DNA of 64,000 bases from Thamnidium elegans. Its lineage: Eukaryota; Mucoromycota; Mucoromycetes; Mucorales; Mucoraceae. Location: positions 310,001 to 374,000 of the forward strand of contig JAIXMG010000037.1 of the NCBI GenBank assembly GCA_025201345.1, read 5' to 3'. A model generated the notes under the pieces. The model was not told where the DNA came from. It made no database searches and saw nothing but the letters and a program-made list of their open reading frames with translations. Below are positions 1 through 11,274 of the stretch, one piece after another. The position numbers and the translations under genes are program-made. Position 1 is the stretch's first letter. Every line of letters starts with the position of its first letter.

Positions 1-178
1 TAAGTCTAGACAAAACTAGATAGTTACTGTAAGAGTAAAAACACAAGACTGGTTTTTTTTATGGGCTGTGTAAAGAAAAGAAGATGACGGACATGTAAAT
101 TATTTAGCTTCCGTAATTTATTTGCGAGTTTTGCTTTTTTAATTTTCTTTGTTTTTCTTCTTTATTTTTTAAGTAAAA

Positions 179-976
179 ATGAGCAAAGCAGTATGTAGAA
201 AAATAAAATAAAAATAAAAAATAAATAGACAAGTTATTAACCCTTATAAAATCTTTTTTTCTATTTGTTTATTAGCCTACACAAGAACAACTCGATGGTA
301 TGTTTTTTTTTTTCTTTTTTTTTCATCTTATTTTCTCATCATCTAATAATAAATAGAATGGAAGGAGGCCTTTTCTTTATATGACAAGAAGGGTAACAGT
401 ACTGTTTCTTCAGTTAACCTTGGAGACCTTTTAAGAGGACTTGGTCAAAACCCTACTCAAGCTGAAGTTCAAGAGCTTGTCAAGGATACTGCCAAGTCTA
501 AGAACGTACCCGAGACTCAAGGTAAATAATAATAATAATAATAAAGGGATATACATATATAAAGTTTTGTTTATCTTTTGTAGAATTCGATATTGATTTT
601 GGTACATTTTTGTCTATTCTCACGCGACCTGACGGTTTCAAGCCTGCAGGTTCTTCTCAGGAGTTCATTCAAGGTTTCCAAGTCTTTGATAAGGAAGGTG
701 ATGGTTACATTTCTGCTGGTGAATTACGTTATGGTAAAATAAGCCCCCCAAAAAAGAAAAAAAAAGTACTAATTTTAAAATATAGTATTGACCAACCTTG
801 GTGAAAAATTAAACGAAGATGAAGTTAACGAACTTTTGAAAGAAGTTGAAGTTGGTAAAGACGGTCGTATCAACTATGTCGGTAAGTTAAAATATAAAAA
901 AGGTCTATCAAAAAGTAATATATACTAATAATAATTATATCGTTTAGACTTTGTTACTATTGTTTTATCAAACTAA
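179..976 (+). CDS. cdc4: Myosin essential light chain, Mlc1/Cdc4-like EF-hand protein
   Basis: Six exons read by eye: 179-190, 276-297, 357-521, 584-733, 786-881, 948-976. All introns are GT...AG and the joined frame is 474 nt (157 aa). The product has the calmodulin-fold layout of fungal myosin light chains. An N-terminal EF-like lobe (EAFSLYDKKGN, then LGDLLRGLGQNPT) is followed by a second lobe (GFQVFDKEGDGYISAGELRY) and the end GRINYVDFVTIVLSN. The family binds the IQ motifs of myosin heavy chains and acts in actomyosin ring assembly and cytokinesis; that role comes from family knowledge. Only the third EF loop (DKEGDGYISAGE) keeps a near-canonical calcium ligand set, and the others look degenerate, as is usual here. 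The start gives a 4-codon first exon (MSKA), so it is the least certain part. Calmodulin is the alternative, but the missing ligands argue against it. Confidence 0.88.
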
Positions 977-1499
977 TTTTCATTCACCTTTTCTCGCTAA
1001 ATACATTATACCGTCTTACTTCAACCCCTACCCAGTTACGAAATATACAAGTAGTTTTTTTTCTAAAAAAAACAACCTCTTTATTTTCGCAAATAAAAAA
1101 ATAAATAAAAATACCTTTTTTTTCTTTAGAGTGTTTGAGGGAATTAAGGACTTTTTTTTTTTTTTTTTTGTTATAAAAAGTTAGGGTATATTAAAAAGTG
1201 CTTTTTAAGTGTCTCTTGTTTGTGTGGGTTCAAAGTATTATTTTAAAACCATGCACATATAAAACGAAAAGGTTAATTCCGGGGTATAGCTAATGTATCA
1301 GATAAGTCTCTTTCACCCTCGAAATAATTATAATTCTGGTTTGTGCACCTATAAAAAATGTAACAGGCCTAATATAAGAGAAAGAAAAAAAAACGTTACA
1401 AACCGAACAGCTCTCGCAGGAATATATCGTATGTGTAGCTTGAATTATTCTAGCTTCAAGTGCTTTCGTATCTTGTAACTTTTGACGTTCTAAACTCCC
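977..1499. other. Intergenic, low-complexity, with one duplicated fragment
   Basis: T-rich 3' flank of the light-chain gene with several poly-T runs. No credible gene is seen. The stretch 1425-1492 is an inverted imperfect copy of 4087-4152. Confidence 0.6.
1425..1492 (-). repeat. Inverted fragment shared with 4087-4152
   Basis: Read on the minus strand it matches 4087-4152 at about 60 of 68 positions. In one frame both encode a similar charged peptide (RQKLQDT, then LEAR, then TIY). The differences keep the frame, suggesting two decayed copies of one coding exon; the parent gene is not recognised. Confidence 0.5.
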
Positions 1500-2872
1500 A
1501 CCAGAAAAGCCATGGTCTTTTTTTAAAAGCTGGATATAACTTTTAAATATCATTCTTACGTACGTTGTTTTATAAACTGCTTTTTTCTCTTTTTTATTAT
1601 TCAATAAAAAACCTAAAACAAATATATATAATGCCTCTCTCTGATATAACAAATCTCAAAAGAAACTAACTCTCTGAATACCAGTTAGGAGAAATTTCTA
1701 ACCTCATTAAAGGCAGTTGTCATAAATTAATTAAAATCTTCGGTATTTTGAATATACCTTGTTCTACTATCAAATACGCTAACAGTCGATTCAAGGAAAC
1801 CGGTAGTACTAGGCCGCAAGTTATACGTACCGGACATCCTCTTCAGTTGAGTGAACGTGATTTGAGGTGTTTGAAGAAAAGTGTTAAGACAGGTCAATTC
1901 AAACCGTACAGCTACCACCTGTCTAACATTCATGCTTCTGGTATTAACATATGCCGTGAAATCATGATCGAATATCCTCATAGTATGGGGTATAGCTCGC
2001 GCGTACCAGCCAGAAAACCTACTTGGACTGAAAGACAGGTAAAAAAAACGCTTGGAATGGGCCCAAAGTAAGAAGGATTGGACATTCGATCAATGGAAAA
2101 AAATCATCTGGTCCGACGAGTCAAGATATCGAGTTGTAGAAATGATCGTGGCATCCGTGTCATTAGACTGGCTGGAAAAAGATACAATCCTGAGAATATA
2201 ATAGGCGTAGAAAAGTTTGGAAAGGGTTCTGTGATGATTTGGAGTTGTTTCGTCGCAGGAGAGTTAGGCCTCTCGTATTTATGGAAGGAAACGTCGATCA
2301 GGACAAATATGTCGATTGTTTGTCGAAAGATTTTCTTCCTTAGCTCAACACATTGAAAGAAAACAATCCCGGAGCTCAATATTTATTGCAAGAGGACAAT
2401 GCGAGTCCTCATAAAGGCTCGTATGCCACTTGGTATAAAGAAAGAGCGATGATTGACTTGATTGATTTCTGGCCTCCATAAAGTCCGGATTTAAATCCAA
2501 TCGAACGCCTGTGGGTAGTATCGGAAAAGCAGATAGAAGAAAAAAGATACTTGATTAAGAACGTCAGTGACCTCAAGGTTTACCTAAAAAAAGAGTGGGA
2601 CCGCCTTGGCCTTGAGGTCACTAACAAATTAGTCAAGACCATGCCAGATAGATGCGCTGCAGTTATTCAGGCAAAAGGTGGAAACACCCATTATTAATCC
2701 CTTTTTTTCTCTTTTTTTTTTTAAACGTTTTAATTGGCAACAATAAACACTATACAAATATATATTTTTATGACATACATATCAGCAAAATACTACAATA
2801 AAACAGACTTTTCGTAACATGATATTTAAAATTTATATCTGGCTTTTAAAAAAAGACCATGGCTTTTCTGGT
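1500..2872 (+). mobile_element. Decayed Tc1/mariner element with terminal inverted repeats
   Basis: The left end begins ACCAGAAAAGCCATGGTC (1500 on) and the right end is its reverse complement, finishing at 2872. Homology extends about 45 bp inward, through a T-run and the CTGGATATAA-like part. A TA overlaps the right end (2872-2873) and the left equivalent is CA, so the target duplication has probably mutated. The element carries the broken transposase at 1676-2697. The right end lies about 160 bp upstream of the p24 start codon. Confidence 0.75.
1676..2697 (+). pseudogene. Tc1-like transposase remnant
   Basis: Reading across frames gives a DDE transposase in order. First a helix-turn-helix region (SNLIKGSCHKLIKIFGI...STIKYANSRF), then a KDWTFDQWKKIIWSDES segment with the first catalytic Asp. 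The second Asp lies in LLQEDNASPHKG and the Glu in SPDLNPIERLW, and the end is the family-typical AKGGNTHY followed by stop. At least two frameshifts (near 2065 and 2170) and two in-frame stops (near 2342 and 2480, the latter just before SPDLNP) break the frame, so no functional protein is expected. It has the usual Tc1 length of about 340 codons and fills the space between the inverted repeats. Confidence 0.85.
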
Positions 2873-3031
2873 AAGTGTATTAAGGCTCCTTTTTTTTTTA
2901 AAAAAAAAAGTTAGTCACGTCAAGATTACAGGCACGAGAGGAGAAGGAAACCCAATAAGATGTTGCCAACTTTTTTTACATCAATTTATTGCTTTTTTCT
3001 TTTTTCGTAAAACAAACAAAAAAAGAAGGGA

Positions 3032-3736
3032 ATGTTGTTTTCTTTATTATTTGGTTTATTTTTGGCTGTTTTACTTCCTCAAAGTTCAGATGCTACAGCA
3101 TTAACATATAGTCTTCCCGCAAATGAAGACGCTTGCTTTTATATTTGGGCAGATAAACCAGGAAAAAAACTGGGTTTTTATTTTGCAGTAAAGTTTATTA
3201 TTTACACGTAAAAAAAAATATACATGTAGATTAACTTACGATTATCTTCATAGGTCCAACAAGGTGGATCGTTTGATATTGATTTTGAAATCAAGGGACC
3301 TAATGAAGCGTCTATTTTAAAAGGAGAACACGAACGCCAAGGAGATTATGTCTTTACGGCCAACCACTATGGCGAATATTCCTTCTGTTTCTCCAACGAT
3401 ATGTCTACGTTTGCCGAAAAATTAATTGATTTTGAAATTAGTGTGGAGAATGAAGTACGACCCAACTTTCAAAAGGATTCTTCTGGTAAAGAACAACCAG
3501 CTACGTTAACAGAGATGGAAGAATCATTGTTTCGATTATCTGGATCATTAACTAATATTGCTCGTTCACAAAAGTACTTTAGAACACGAGAAAATCGTAA
3601 TTATGCTACAGTAACTTCTACGCAAGATCGTATCTTTTGGTTTGCATTTATGGAAAGTATTGCTATTGTAGCAATGGCTGGTTTACAAGTATTTGTTGTA
3701 AAAAACTTTTTTAATGTAAGAAAGGGTGGAGTTTAA
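3032..3736 (+). CDS. p24/emp24/GP25L family cargo receptor
   Basis: Two exons, 3032-3187 and 3254-3736, with a GT...AG intron and a 212-aa product. Visible features: an N-terminal signal peptide (MLFSLLFGLFLAVLLP), a GOLD domain with the paired cysteines (ACFYIW and YSFCFSND), a luminal coiled segment (about residues 130-170), one C-terminal membrane span (FAFMESIAIVAMAGLQVFVV) and a short cytosolic tail, KNFFNVRKGGV. The FF is the COPII-type sorting signal typical of p24 proteins. Members cycle between ER and Golgi in COPI and COPII vesicles as hetero-oligomers and help load cargo such as GPI-anchored proteins (family knowledge). I cannot assign the subfamily. The start fits because it gives the signal peptide directly. 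A Tc1 end lies just upstream, within what should be its promoter. Confidence 0.92.
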
Positions 3737-4352
3737 TTATATATATTTATGCGGATATAAAGAAATCCAATAAATAAACGTTAAACCTCTTACTGGGTAT
3801 AAGAAGCTCTTCCAGCTGTTGTAATTATAAACAAGTAAAGGGAGTATAATATGATGTTTTGTTACATATATAAGTCTTGGTACATGGGAACACGCAATTA
3901 TTTTAAGTAGTTGAAATCGATCATATAAAATAAATCGTAGATTAAAAGATTATTTAAAAGTTTATTAATGACCCATTGTATATTGTTAAATGAGTACGAG
4001 AACTTCAAAGGGTTTATTTTATTATGGATAATCCACTTAATCAAATAAATACGTTAATGGAATGCAGATATAAGGGACAATCAGTCGTCAAAAGTTACAA
4101 GATACAGAAACACTTGAAGCTAGAGTAATTCAAGCTGAATATACGATATATCCCCGCTAACTATCTTCAAAATATTGTTTTGCGTATTTTATTTCAAATA
4201 CAATATAACTGACAACAATAATTTATCACTACAGTTCTCCCAGTGAGTCAGGTGACTTATTTTTTTCATCGACTCAGTTTAGGATGAAAAAATTAACCAG
4301 AAATCCTTTTTTTTAATCTCTTTCCTTTTTTTTTTTTTTTTTTTTTATAAAA
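3737..4352. other. Intergenic, with duplicated fragment and T-run before L2HGDH
   Basis: No gene is seen. 4087-4152 is the second copy of the fragment described at 1425-1492, in the opposite orientation. A run of about 20 T ends a few bases before the L2HGDH start codon. Confidence 0.6.
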
Positions 4353-6037
4353 ATGTATCGCCTAATTTTAACACGTTGCCTTCATACTACAAATGTTTTA
4401 AAAGTACCACAAAAAGTAAAATTATTTGATCATTTACCAGGAGAAGGAGGTCAAATAAAAAAGGGTTTACAAGACATATTGGGTCCAGTAAGAGCTGCCA
4501 ACTTTCAGAACCCAAACCCTTTTAAAACTGTTGGATATGATCATTTTGACGTTGCTGTTGGTAAATTAATTTACCTATATATATATATATTATTATTATT
4601 ATTAACATGCAAAAAAAAAGTTGGTGGTGGTATTGTTGGATTAGCTACTGCTAGAGAGATCTTAAAGAGATACCCAGATATTAAACTAACCGTACTTGAA
4701 AAGGAATCTGATGTTGCAGGTCAGCAAACGGGACATAATTCTGGCGTGGTAACTAACCCCCCCCCCCATAATAATATTATTATTTTTTAATCGTCATCGT
4801 TTTTAGATTCATGCTGGTTTGTATTACGAACCTGGGTCCGAAATGGCTCATACATGTGTTAGAGGAGCGGATCTGATGTATGAGTACTGTGAACAAAATG
4901 ATTTACCAGTAGAAAGATGCGGCAAGTTAGTAGTTGCATGTAATGAAAAAGAGCATGAGCAAATTGAAAAACTATATAGACAAGGTACTGCTAACGGTGT
5001 CAAAGGGTTAAAGATTATCAATAGTGATGAGGTAACTCCGTAATATAATATACATATATAACGTAAACATATAAAACTAAACAAAATTATAAATAGATAA
5101 CTGAACTTGAGCCTAATGTTACGGCTTATAGCGCACTTTATTCACCTAATACAGGTATTGTCAACTATTGGCTAGTAAGTCAATGTATTGCAAATGAACT
5201 AAGAAAATCAGGGTAATACTATAGCCATGACATTTTATTATTATAATAAATATTTATTTATTTATTTATAGACGTGCCGATATAAAAACATCATTTGAAG
5301 CTAAAAAGTTTGAAAAGACGCAAGATGGTCAAGTTCGAATTCTGGGAGGAGAAAAGATCATGGATGGTCCTATTCTTTCCGTGACAGCCAAACATGTTAT
5401 TACCTGTGCAGGACTTTATTCAGATCGACTTGCAACCTTAACAGGCGGAAATGGCCGTAAGCACAAGATTGTTAGTTTTCGTGGTACATACTATCAATTG
5501 AAACCAGAGTACCGTACATTAGTAAAACGTAATATTTACCCTGTACCAAGTGGTGGTGGCATTCCGGTAGGTGTTCATTTTACGCCTACAGTAGATGTAC
5601 GTCGTGGACATCAAACCATTGTAGGCCCCGGTGCCTGTATCACCTTTTCAAGAGAAGGGTACCGCTTCTTTGATATCAAGATAAAAGATGTTTGGGATAA
5701 CGTCATGAATGGCGCGTTTTGGTCATTTGCTATAAAAAATTTTACTTTATCTGTAGGTGAAGTCTATCGTGATCTCAATAAAAGTGCCTTTTTAAAGAGT
5801 GGTCAAAAATATGTACCTGCTTTAACTGGAGATATGGTGGAACCTAGTTTTGCTGGTGTCATGGCCCAAGTATTCGAAAAGGGCGGTGTGGCTGCTAGTG
5901 ATTTTATTGTAGAACGTAACGTAATGGGTGGTTCGATATTAAATGTTAGAAATGCACCTAGTCCGGCTTGTACTGCTGCTTTTGCTATTGGAGAAATGGT
6001 AACTGATTGCGCGGAAAAGGATTTTAATTGGAAATAA
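4353..6037 (+). CDS. L2HGDH: L-2-hydroxyglutarate dehydrogenase, mitochondrial
   Basis: Five exons: 4353-4560, 4621-4748, 4807-5031, 5097-5212, 5272-6037, with GT...AG introns and a product of 480 aa, normal for the family. The enzyme is an FAD-dependent oxidoreductase that converts L-2-hydroxyglutarate to 2-oxoglutarate, a metabolite-repair reaction at the mitochondrial inner membrane (family knowledge). Sequence signs: a basic, Arg-containing N terminus ([17 protein letters not shown]) typical of mitochondrial import, then the dinucleotide-binding [13 protein letters not shown] near residue 70. These are followed by the family motifs [33 protein letters not shown] and SFRGTYYQL, and a C-terminal [27 protein letters not shown] segment. 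Intron 2 contains a C-run. The gene converges on the APSES gene with only about 125 bp between stop codons. Confidence 0.95.
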
Positions 6038-6164
6038 TTATAATTATTTATTAAAAATAAAAATAAGGCGGTTAATTATACTACAAAGATGAGATGAGAT
6101 AGGGGAAAAAAGAAAAGAAAAAGGATAGGTTATGTACACAAGAATAAAAGAAAATAAGAATGGG

Positions 6165-8086
6165 TTATACGGGAGTAGTTGTATCATGAGGAGTATTTGG
6201 TCTTCGTAACCTTTCCATAAATCCAATTACTCTTGCCATATCTAAATCTGGTGGATCGCTCTCAATAGCTAAAGTTAACGGGCCAATTAAACCATCCACT
6301 TTTTCGATTGGTAAATTACAACTAGCAGCAATCAATCGTCTATATTCCATTTCTTTTTGTTTTGACTTTGCTTGAGATACTTCTAATTCCATTTTGAGTT
6401 TTTCTATTATTTTCGCATTTGATTCTACTTGATTTTGTAACATTTTAACTCTCTTTTCTAATTTACGTTCCTTTGTAGACTTTTCCTCTACATCATAATT
6501 TGGCTCTTGTTCTTGCTTTAATTCATTACCAATTAATAAATCATCACATATAACCTTTTGATGTTCTAATTCATGAATTCTCTTTTGTGCTTCTGCTAAT
6601 TGCATTGATACTGGTAACTCTAATCTTCTCTGTGCTTCATTTAATTGATATCTCAACATATTCATTTCTTTTTTTGTTTGAAATGATTCTATATCCCTTT
6701 GTCTCAATTGTTCCAAATAATGCTCTTCCATTTCTACAATCTGATTATGAAAAGCTATACTAAAACGTTTTAATATTAAGTATATACGCATATAATCCCA
6801 CTTCTACTTACATGTAATAATATCAGGTCCCTTTGAGTTTTGTTTATAATCTATTGGAATAAATTCAACATTACGATCAGGTTCTAAATTAGATAATAAT
6901 GGATCCGAAGCACCTTGTTTTGTTAAATAATCACTAATTTCAGGACAACCAGCTCTTAATGCAATTGCTAATGCAGTTTCACCATAAAAACGATCTTGAA
7001 TGTTCAACATATTTTTTAACACAATCTTTTTAGGTGCAGTTTTAAATAATCGTTTTATATAATAAACTGCAGCATCAGCATATCCATCAACATCGGCAGT
7101 GAGCGCAATATGATGTAATATGGTTCTACCCTTTCTATCAAATACGGTAATTGCATCAGACATCATTTCAACCATATGAGAAAAACACTTGTTTTCATAA
7201 CAACACGTAATCATAGCAGCACGCATCAATGGTGTTTCTCCTTCCAAGTTAATACTGCAGACATTGGCACCGTTTGAAATCAAGAGATCGACAATTTTGG
7301 TTCTCCCAAGCGCAGCAGCCCAATGTAAAGCTGTGTGACCTTGTTCGTCAATCACCAGGTCAATATTAATATCATTCGTTAATAAAGTAGAAGCAAGAGC
7401 AGTTGGTGTGTCATCTGGGTTGTCGGATAAAAAAATATTCATTAACAAGTTACGATGATGTTCATCAAAAGATTCTTCTTGAGAGTTGGATGATTGAGGC
7501 GAAGCAGCAATTAATTTTATTTTTTTACGAGAAGGCTGTGTCTTCTTTTGTGAAGATAATAAAGATTGTCTTCTGTATTCTACTGTATCCTTTGGTGAAT
7601 GAGGTGGTGAATGAGAAGCCAAAGTGTCCAATTGTAATTTAGCTTCTTGTTGTACTTGTTCTTTAGTAGGTATTTTTTCTTTACCGGAAATGGAAGCAGG
7701 ATCAAACGTTAACAACGGCATCATTTTATCGAGTACTTCGTACTTTTCGGCTAATTCTTTTCCTTTTTCAAACGGAATCCTATTAAAAAAGTTACATTTT
7801 TTGTTTAAAGAAAAAACAATAATAAAAAAAGACATATTTTATTACATGCTTACCAAGTGCCTTGATATTTGCCGTAACCACCTTGTACTTTTTCATGTTC
7901 TCCAGCTAGCACCTCTCTTTCTAATATCTTTGACCTCCTTGTCTTTTCAAAACCTGCTACTTTTAAAATTTGGGTAGCGTTTAAATAGGAATCGGAACCT
8001 CTGACCATGGTTGCAATACCGTGAATCATCATTTCATACACTTGTACTCCAGAATAAACCGCCGAGTATATTTTTCCTGCAGACAT
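6165..8086 (-). CDS. APSES/KilA-N plus ankyrin transcription factor, Mbp1/Res-like
   Basis: Three exons on the minus strand: 8086-7854, 7779-6812, 6754-6165; 596 aa. Residues about 5-95 form an APSES/KilA-N DNA-binding domain ([19 protein letters not shown], then [13 protein letters not shown], then [20 protein letters not shown], the last interrupted by intron 1). A Ser/Pro/Lys linker follows, then ankyrin repeats from about residue 240 ([42 protein letters not shown]). The C-terminal third is coiled coil ([16 protein letters not shown]...). This order is that of Mbp1/Swi4 and fission-yeast Res1/Res2, the DNA-binding subunits of the G1/S factors MBF and SBF, which pair with a Swi6/Cdc10 partner through the C terminus (family knowledge). 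For exon 3 I chose the acceptor giving [11 protein letters not shown], because the nearer AG leads to an in-frame stop. Confidence 0.9.
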
Positions 8087-8693
8087 TGTTATTAAATACT
8101 GAAAGAAAAAAAAGGGGGAGAAAAGAGTTAAAAAAGGATCCTATTTTTTTTTTTTTAAAAAAAAGCAAGTCGCGTATATTTTTTTTCTTAAACTTGATAT
8201 AGACGCGTTTTTTTTTCTTTTCTTTTCTTTTTTATAAAACTCTTTTTCTTTGCTTTTAATGATAACAATAAAAACGAAGTCAATTTTTTTTTTTATTTCG
8301 TTATATTCAGTTCTGACCTGATTTTTTTTTATTGTACTTTTTTCCAGTATTTGTAACTCGATGGCATCCATTTCAAAGACAATCTCTTGTTGTTCAAGGT
8401 GAAAATGGTATAATATGACCGTTAATAAACTCGCGTAGAAAGTTAGATTCAGACTTTGGATTTATCCAAAAAAAAAAAAAAAAAAAAGTATTACAGCCTG
8501 ATTTGGCTACTTGATAACCACTTTAGTACACTATATTACACTTCTACAAAAAAAAAAAAAAAAAAAAAAAATCACCGTACTTTTTAATGGTCCCGAAAAA
8601 AAAACCATAATTAAATCTCAAAGAGAAACCATGTTTAATACGGTGATATGATATAATGCATTAGCCTCTCATGTAATGTTGGGCTGAGATCGA
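8087..8693. other. Intergenic, homopolymer-rich
   Basis: Presumed promoter side of the APSES gene. Long T and A runs (8146-8160, 8468-8487, 8548-8570) and no supportable gene. From here on the window is transposon-derived. Confidence 0.5.
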
Positions 8694-9005
8694 TGTTGGG
8701 GTTTTTGAGATAGTTGACAAAATCCGGAACTAAGACATTTATCTACTATAACGTTTAAAAAGGGGAGTGTTGATATCGTTCTATAAAGCTGGATTTAAGC
8801 TATAAATTGAGAAGGTGATGATTCCGTCTCTGTAAAAGCTCTACTTCAAATATCTAGTATAACTTAAAACTAAAGTTACACTTAATAATGACAATAAAAA
8901 TTATAGAAAAGGAAAAGAGATCCGTTTTATTACTGTACTATTAAAATTAGCTATTTAAAAGGCGAGTCTTTGTAGCTCCGTCAGAAAATCCTAAGCTTCA
9001 CCACA
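8694..9005 (-). repeat. Probable 3' LTR of a Ty3 remnant
   Basis: The segment begins TGTTGGGG and ends CACCACA, the TG...CA form of an LTR, and lies directly downstream of the integrase stop at 9012. No second copy is in the window, so the bounds are tentative. Confidence 0.4.
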
Positions 9006-9011
9006 AGGGTC

Positions 9012-9836
9012 CTAATTAGAAGGGGGGAAGACTTCTTGACGTCTTCTTTTTCTAATTACAGGTGAAGGTACATTGTCCAAATAGTTGGGGCTATCCTTCG
9101 TAATTGCAAGGGGATCTGAGTCAACGGCCCATTTTCGGTAAAGGGGATTATCGCGAGGTCTGGACCTATACTTCTTAATATTATTAGCGTGCACAGGAAT
9201 TGGTAATCTTAACCTTCCATCTGCTAGAATATAAACATCTCGAGGTAATATTTTGTCAATCCTAAAGGGTCCTAACCAAGTTACACCTAAGCTGTCTGCT
9301 GATAATTCATCGGTAGCGTTATTTCTCATCATAACCGTGTCTTCTATTCGGTACTTCCGGAAGCTAGTTCGATGTTTCAAGTTAAACTGAGCAGCTTGTT
9401 TTAGTTTGATGGTTGATTGACTGGATATAGCATCCGGAATAATTGACTCATTTAATTGAATAATCTCCTCTAATCTTTGAACTAAAATATCAATTTCATC
9501 TGAAGTTTCTTCTACAAAAGCCTCTTCATTAGTATCCTGGGAAATTGTCGCTTCCATCATTGGTAGATCTTGTAAATATTCTTCTCCTAACTCACGATTA
9601 TTACTTCTATGTTGTCGTCCATGTAACAGAAAGAAGGGAGTGAAACCATGGCCGAAATAAACATTAGTACGTACAACGTAACATGCAGCAGGAAGCCAAT
9701 CTACCCATGAGCCTTGATACTGATCACATATTTTTTTGAGTAAACCTTTAATCGTTTTAACCATTCTTTCAACCTTTCCTTGGCGTTGTGAATGATGAGT
9801 GTGGTAAATGGGTAAAAATAAATAATATGAAGTCAA
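9012..9836 (-). pseudogene. Ty3/gypsy integrase C-terminal fragment
   Basis: An open frame of 274 codons, but only the end of a pol gene. It starts at the integrase HSQRQGKVERMVKTIKGLLKK segment, which carries the catalytic Glu, and continues through the TPFFLLHGRQ motif. A GPY/F-like module (VTWLGPFRIDKILPRDVYIL) and a tail follow. Protease, RT, RNase H and the first part of integrase are missing. The break lies at the LTR-like sequence starting near 9847. Compared with the intact R1 product it lacks about 1,400 residues and has no chromodomain. A different family from R1/R2, by sequence. Confidence 0.75.
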
Positions 9837-9846
9837 GTAAAAATAC

Positions 9847-10063
9847 TGTGAGACTGGATAAGAATGTTTTTATTATCAAAAGAGATATAAGGATTATAAG
9901 AATCCTTTCTAAAGTTGTATTTATACCCTTCTACCAATTAGACTAGTAATTTAGAATAAATGTGATATTGACAGAGTAAATATCAAAAAAAGAAAAAATA
10001 AAAGAAAAGTTTATCAGACTGAAAGAGATTATTGTTTTATTAAATTAAAAATAAGAGCCTTTT
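9847..10063. repeat. Two LTR-head fragments in tandem
   Basis: 9847 on (TGTGAGACTGG) and 9961 on (TGTGATATTGACAGAG) each resemble the start of the LTR at 10064, with the same order of landmarks (TCAGACT, GTTTTATTA). They look like truncated, divergent LTRs of related families. Confidence 0.5.
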
Positions 10064-10616
10064 TGTGATATTGACGATTATGCTAATAAGAGTAAATATC
10101 AAAAAAAGAAAATAAAGAAAATAAAGAAAATAAACGTAGAATTTATCAGACTTTAAAAAGGAATTTTTGTTTTTATTAATGAAATAATGTGTGCCTTATA
10201 TACAAAATAAGTTAAATAAGCGCTTATCCACTTAATATGAAACATGGACAATGTTAACCATCTAATAGTGGATGAGCAATTTGGAAATATAAATAGTTTC
10301 TTTTAGAAGGTCAATTGTAACAGCGGCAATGCTTATTATCTTTCTAATTGGCTTTTCTAAATAAAAGATCCAGGATAGAGGCTTGTTCATTCAAAATAAT
10401 TGGGACATTATTTATGAACCAGTTATCTGTCCTTGATAAGAATTAAAACAGTCTAATGCTTATATAATCGATAAAAGAGAACAATAGAAGGTGTCTGAGT
10501 AGATATATGTAATATACAACATTTGTGTATAATTTATGTAAGCAATATGTGAGAACATATACTTGTATAAATTATGTATAAATTTGTATCATTGAATATA
10601 CTACGTAAGTACAACA
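10064..10616 (-). repeat. R-family LTR, recombinant, no target duplication
   Basis: Same LTR as in R1/R2 with a few differences, for example a TTTT instead of TTT in the AGTTTCTTT segment. It runs from TGTGATATTGACG to AGTACAACA. Flanks are GCCTTT on the left and ATAAGG on the right, so the normal 5-bp duplication is absent. The right side is half of a Tc1 transposase whose other half is not on the left. Confidence 0.85.
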
Positions 10617-11023
10617 ATAAGGACTTATACAAAAGCATCTTGGAAGGCGAGCAGAATGCCACAATTGACTTTTTATGTCAAAAATTAAACCTTAATCGCA
10701 GTCAAGTTGTATTTCAGCACGACAACGACCCAAAGCACACATCAAATCTAGTAAAAAACTATTTACATTCACAAGAATACCAAGTTATGGAATGGCCACC
10801 CCAGTCACCTGATTTAAACCCAATCGAAAACATGTGGCGTTTATTAAAAATCCGACTTAACGAATATGAAACCCCGCCAAAAGGAATGCAAGAATTATTT
10901 GAGCGTGTAACCGAAGTATGGTATAATGTCATTACAAAAGAAGAATGCCAAAAAGTAATTGAAAGTATGCCTAATCGTATTGAACAATGTATTAATGCCA
11001 AAGGCTATTGGACGAAGTACTAA
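10617..11023 (+). pseudogene. Tc1 transposase, C-terminal half
   Basis: The frame runs from KDLYKSILEGEQNATIDFL to AKGYWTKY and stop. It holds the second catalytic Asp (VVFQHDNDPKHTS) and the Glu of the DD34E triad (SPDLNPIENMW). The helix-turn-helix part and first Asp are absent because the R-family LTR abuts residue 1 of this fragment. No stops interrupt it, so the truncation is fairly recent. Confidence 0.85.
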
Positions 11024-11272
11024 AGCTAAAATAATAAATAAAAGCCTCCTTTTTTTAACCGCGCAAAACTGTTACAATATACTACATAACTTTGATGACT
11101 GATAGAGTTACCATTTAAAGTAACTTACAAAAAATTATAATATAGTTTTTGTAGCCAATGAGCTAGGCTTTCAAATGGTATATATATTGTAGGATATTAT
11201 ATTGCTCGTTTTGATTTAGGGTCGTATTTAGTGCGAAATTATAAAACATTGTAACAGTTTTGCTTGACACTG
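10617..11272 (+). mobile_element. 3' half of a Tc1-like element
   Basis: Contains the C-terminal half of a transposase and the 3' terminal repeat. The right end reads GCTTGACACTG followed by TA (11273-11274), the family's usual CAGTG...TA boundary. An internal inverted pair, CAAAACTGTTACAAT, lies at 11065 and about 11253-11267. The element had inserted in the pol gene of U, next to codons for EPDAKPT. Its 5' half is missing beyond the LTR at 10064-10616. Confidence 0.75.
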
Positions 11273-11274
11273 TA

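Noticed and set aside
1290..1652. 120-codon minus-strand frame with a GGSLERQKL stretch
   Set aside because: It crosses the Tc1 inverted repeat and joins unrelated sequence; only the 1425-1492 piece is notable.
7403..7642. Plus-strand frames at 7403 and 7624
   Set aside because: Antisense to the APSES/ankyrin gene, which has clear domains.
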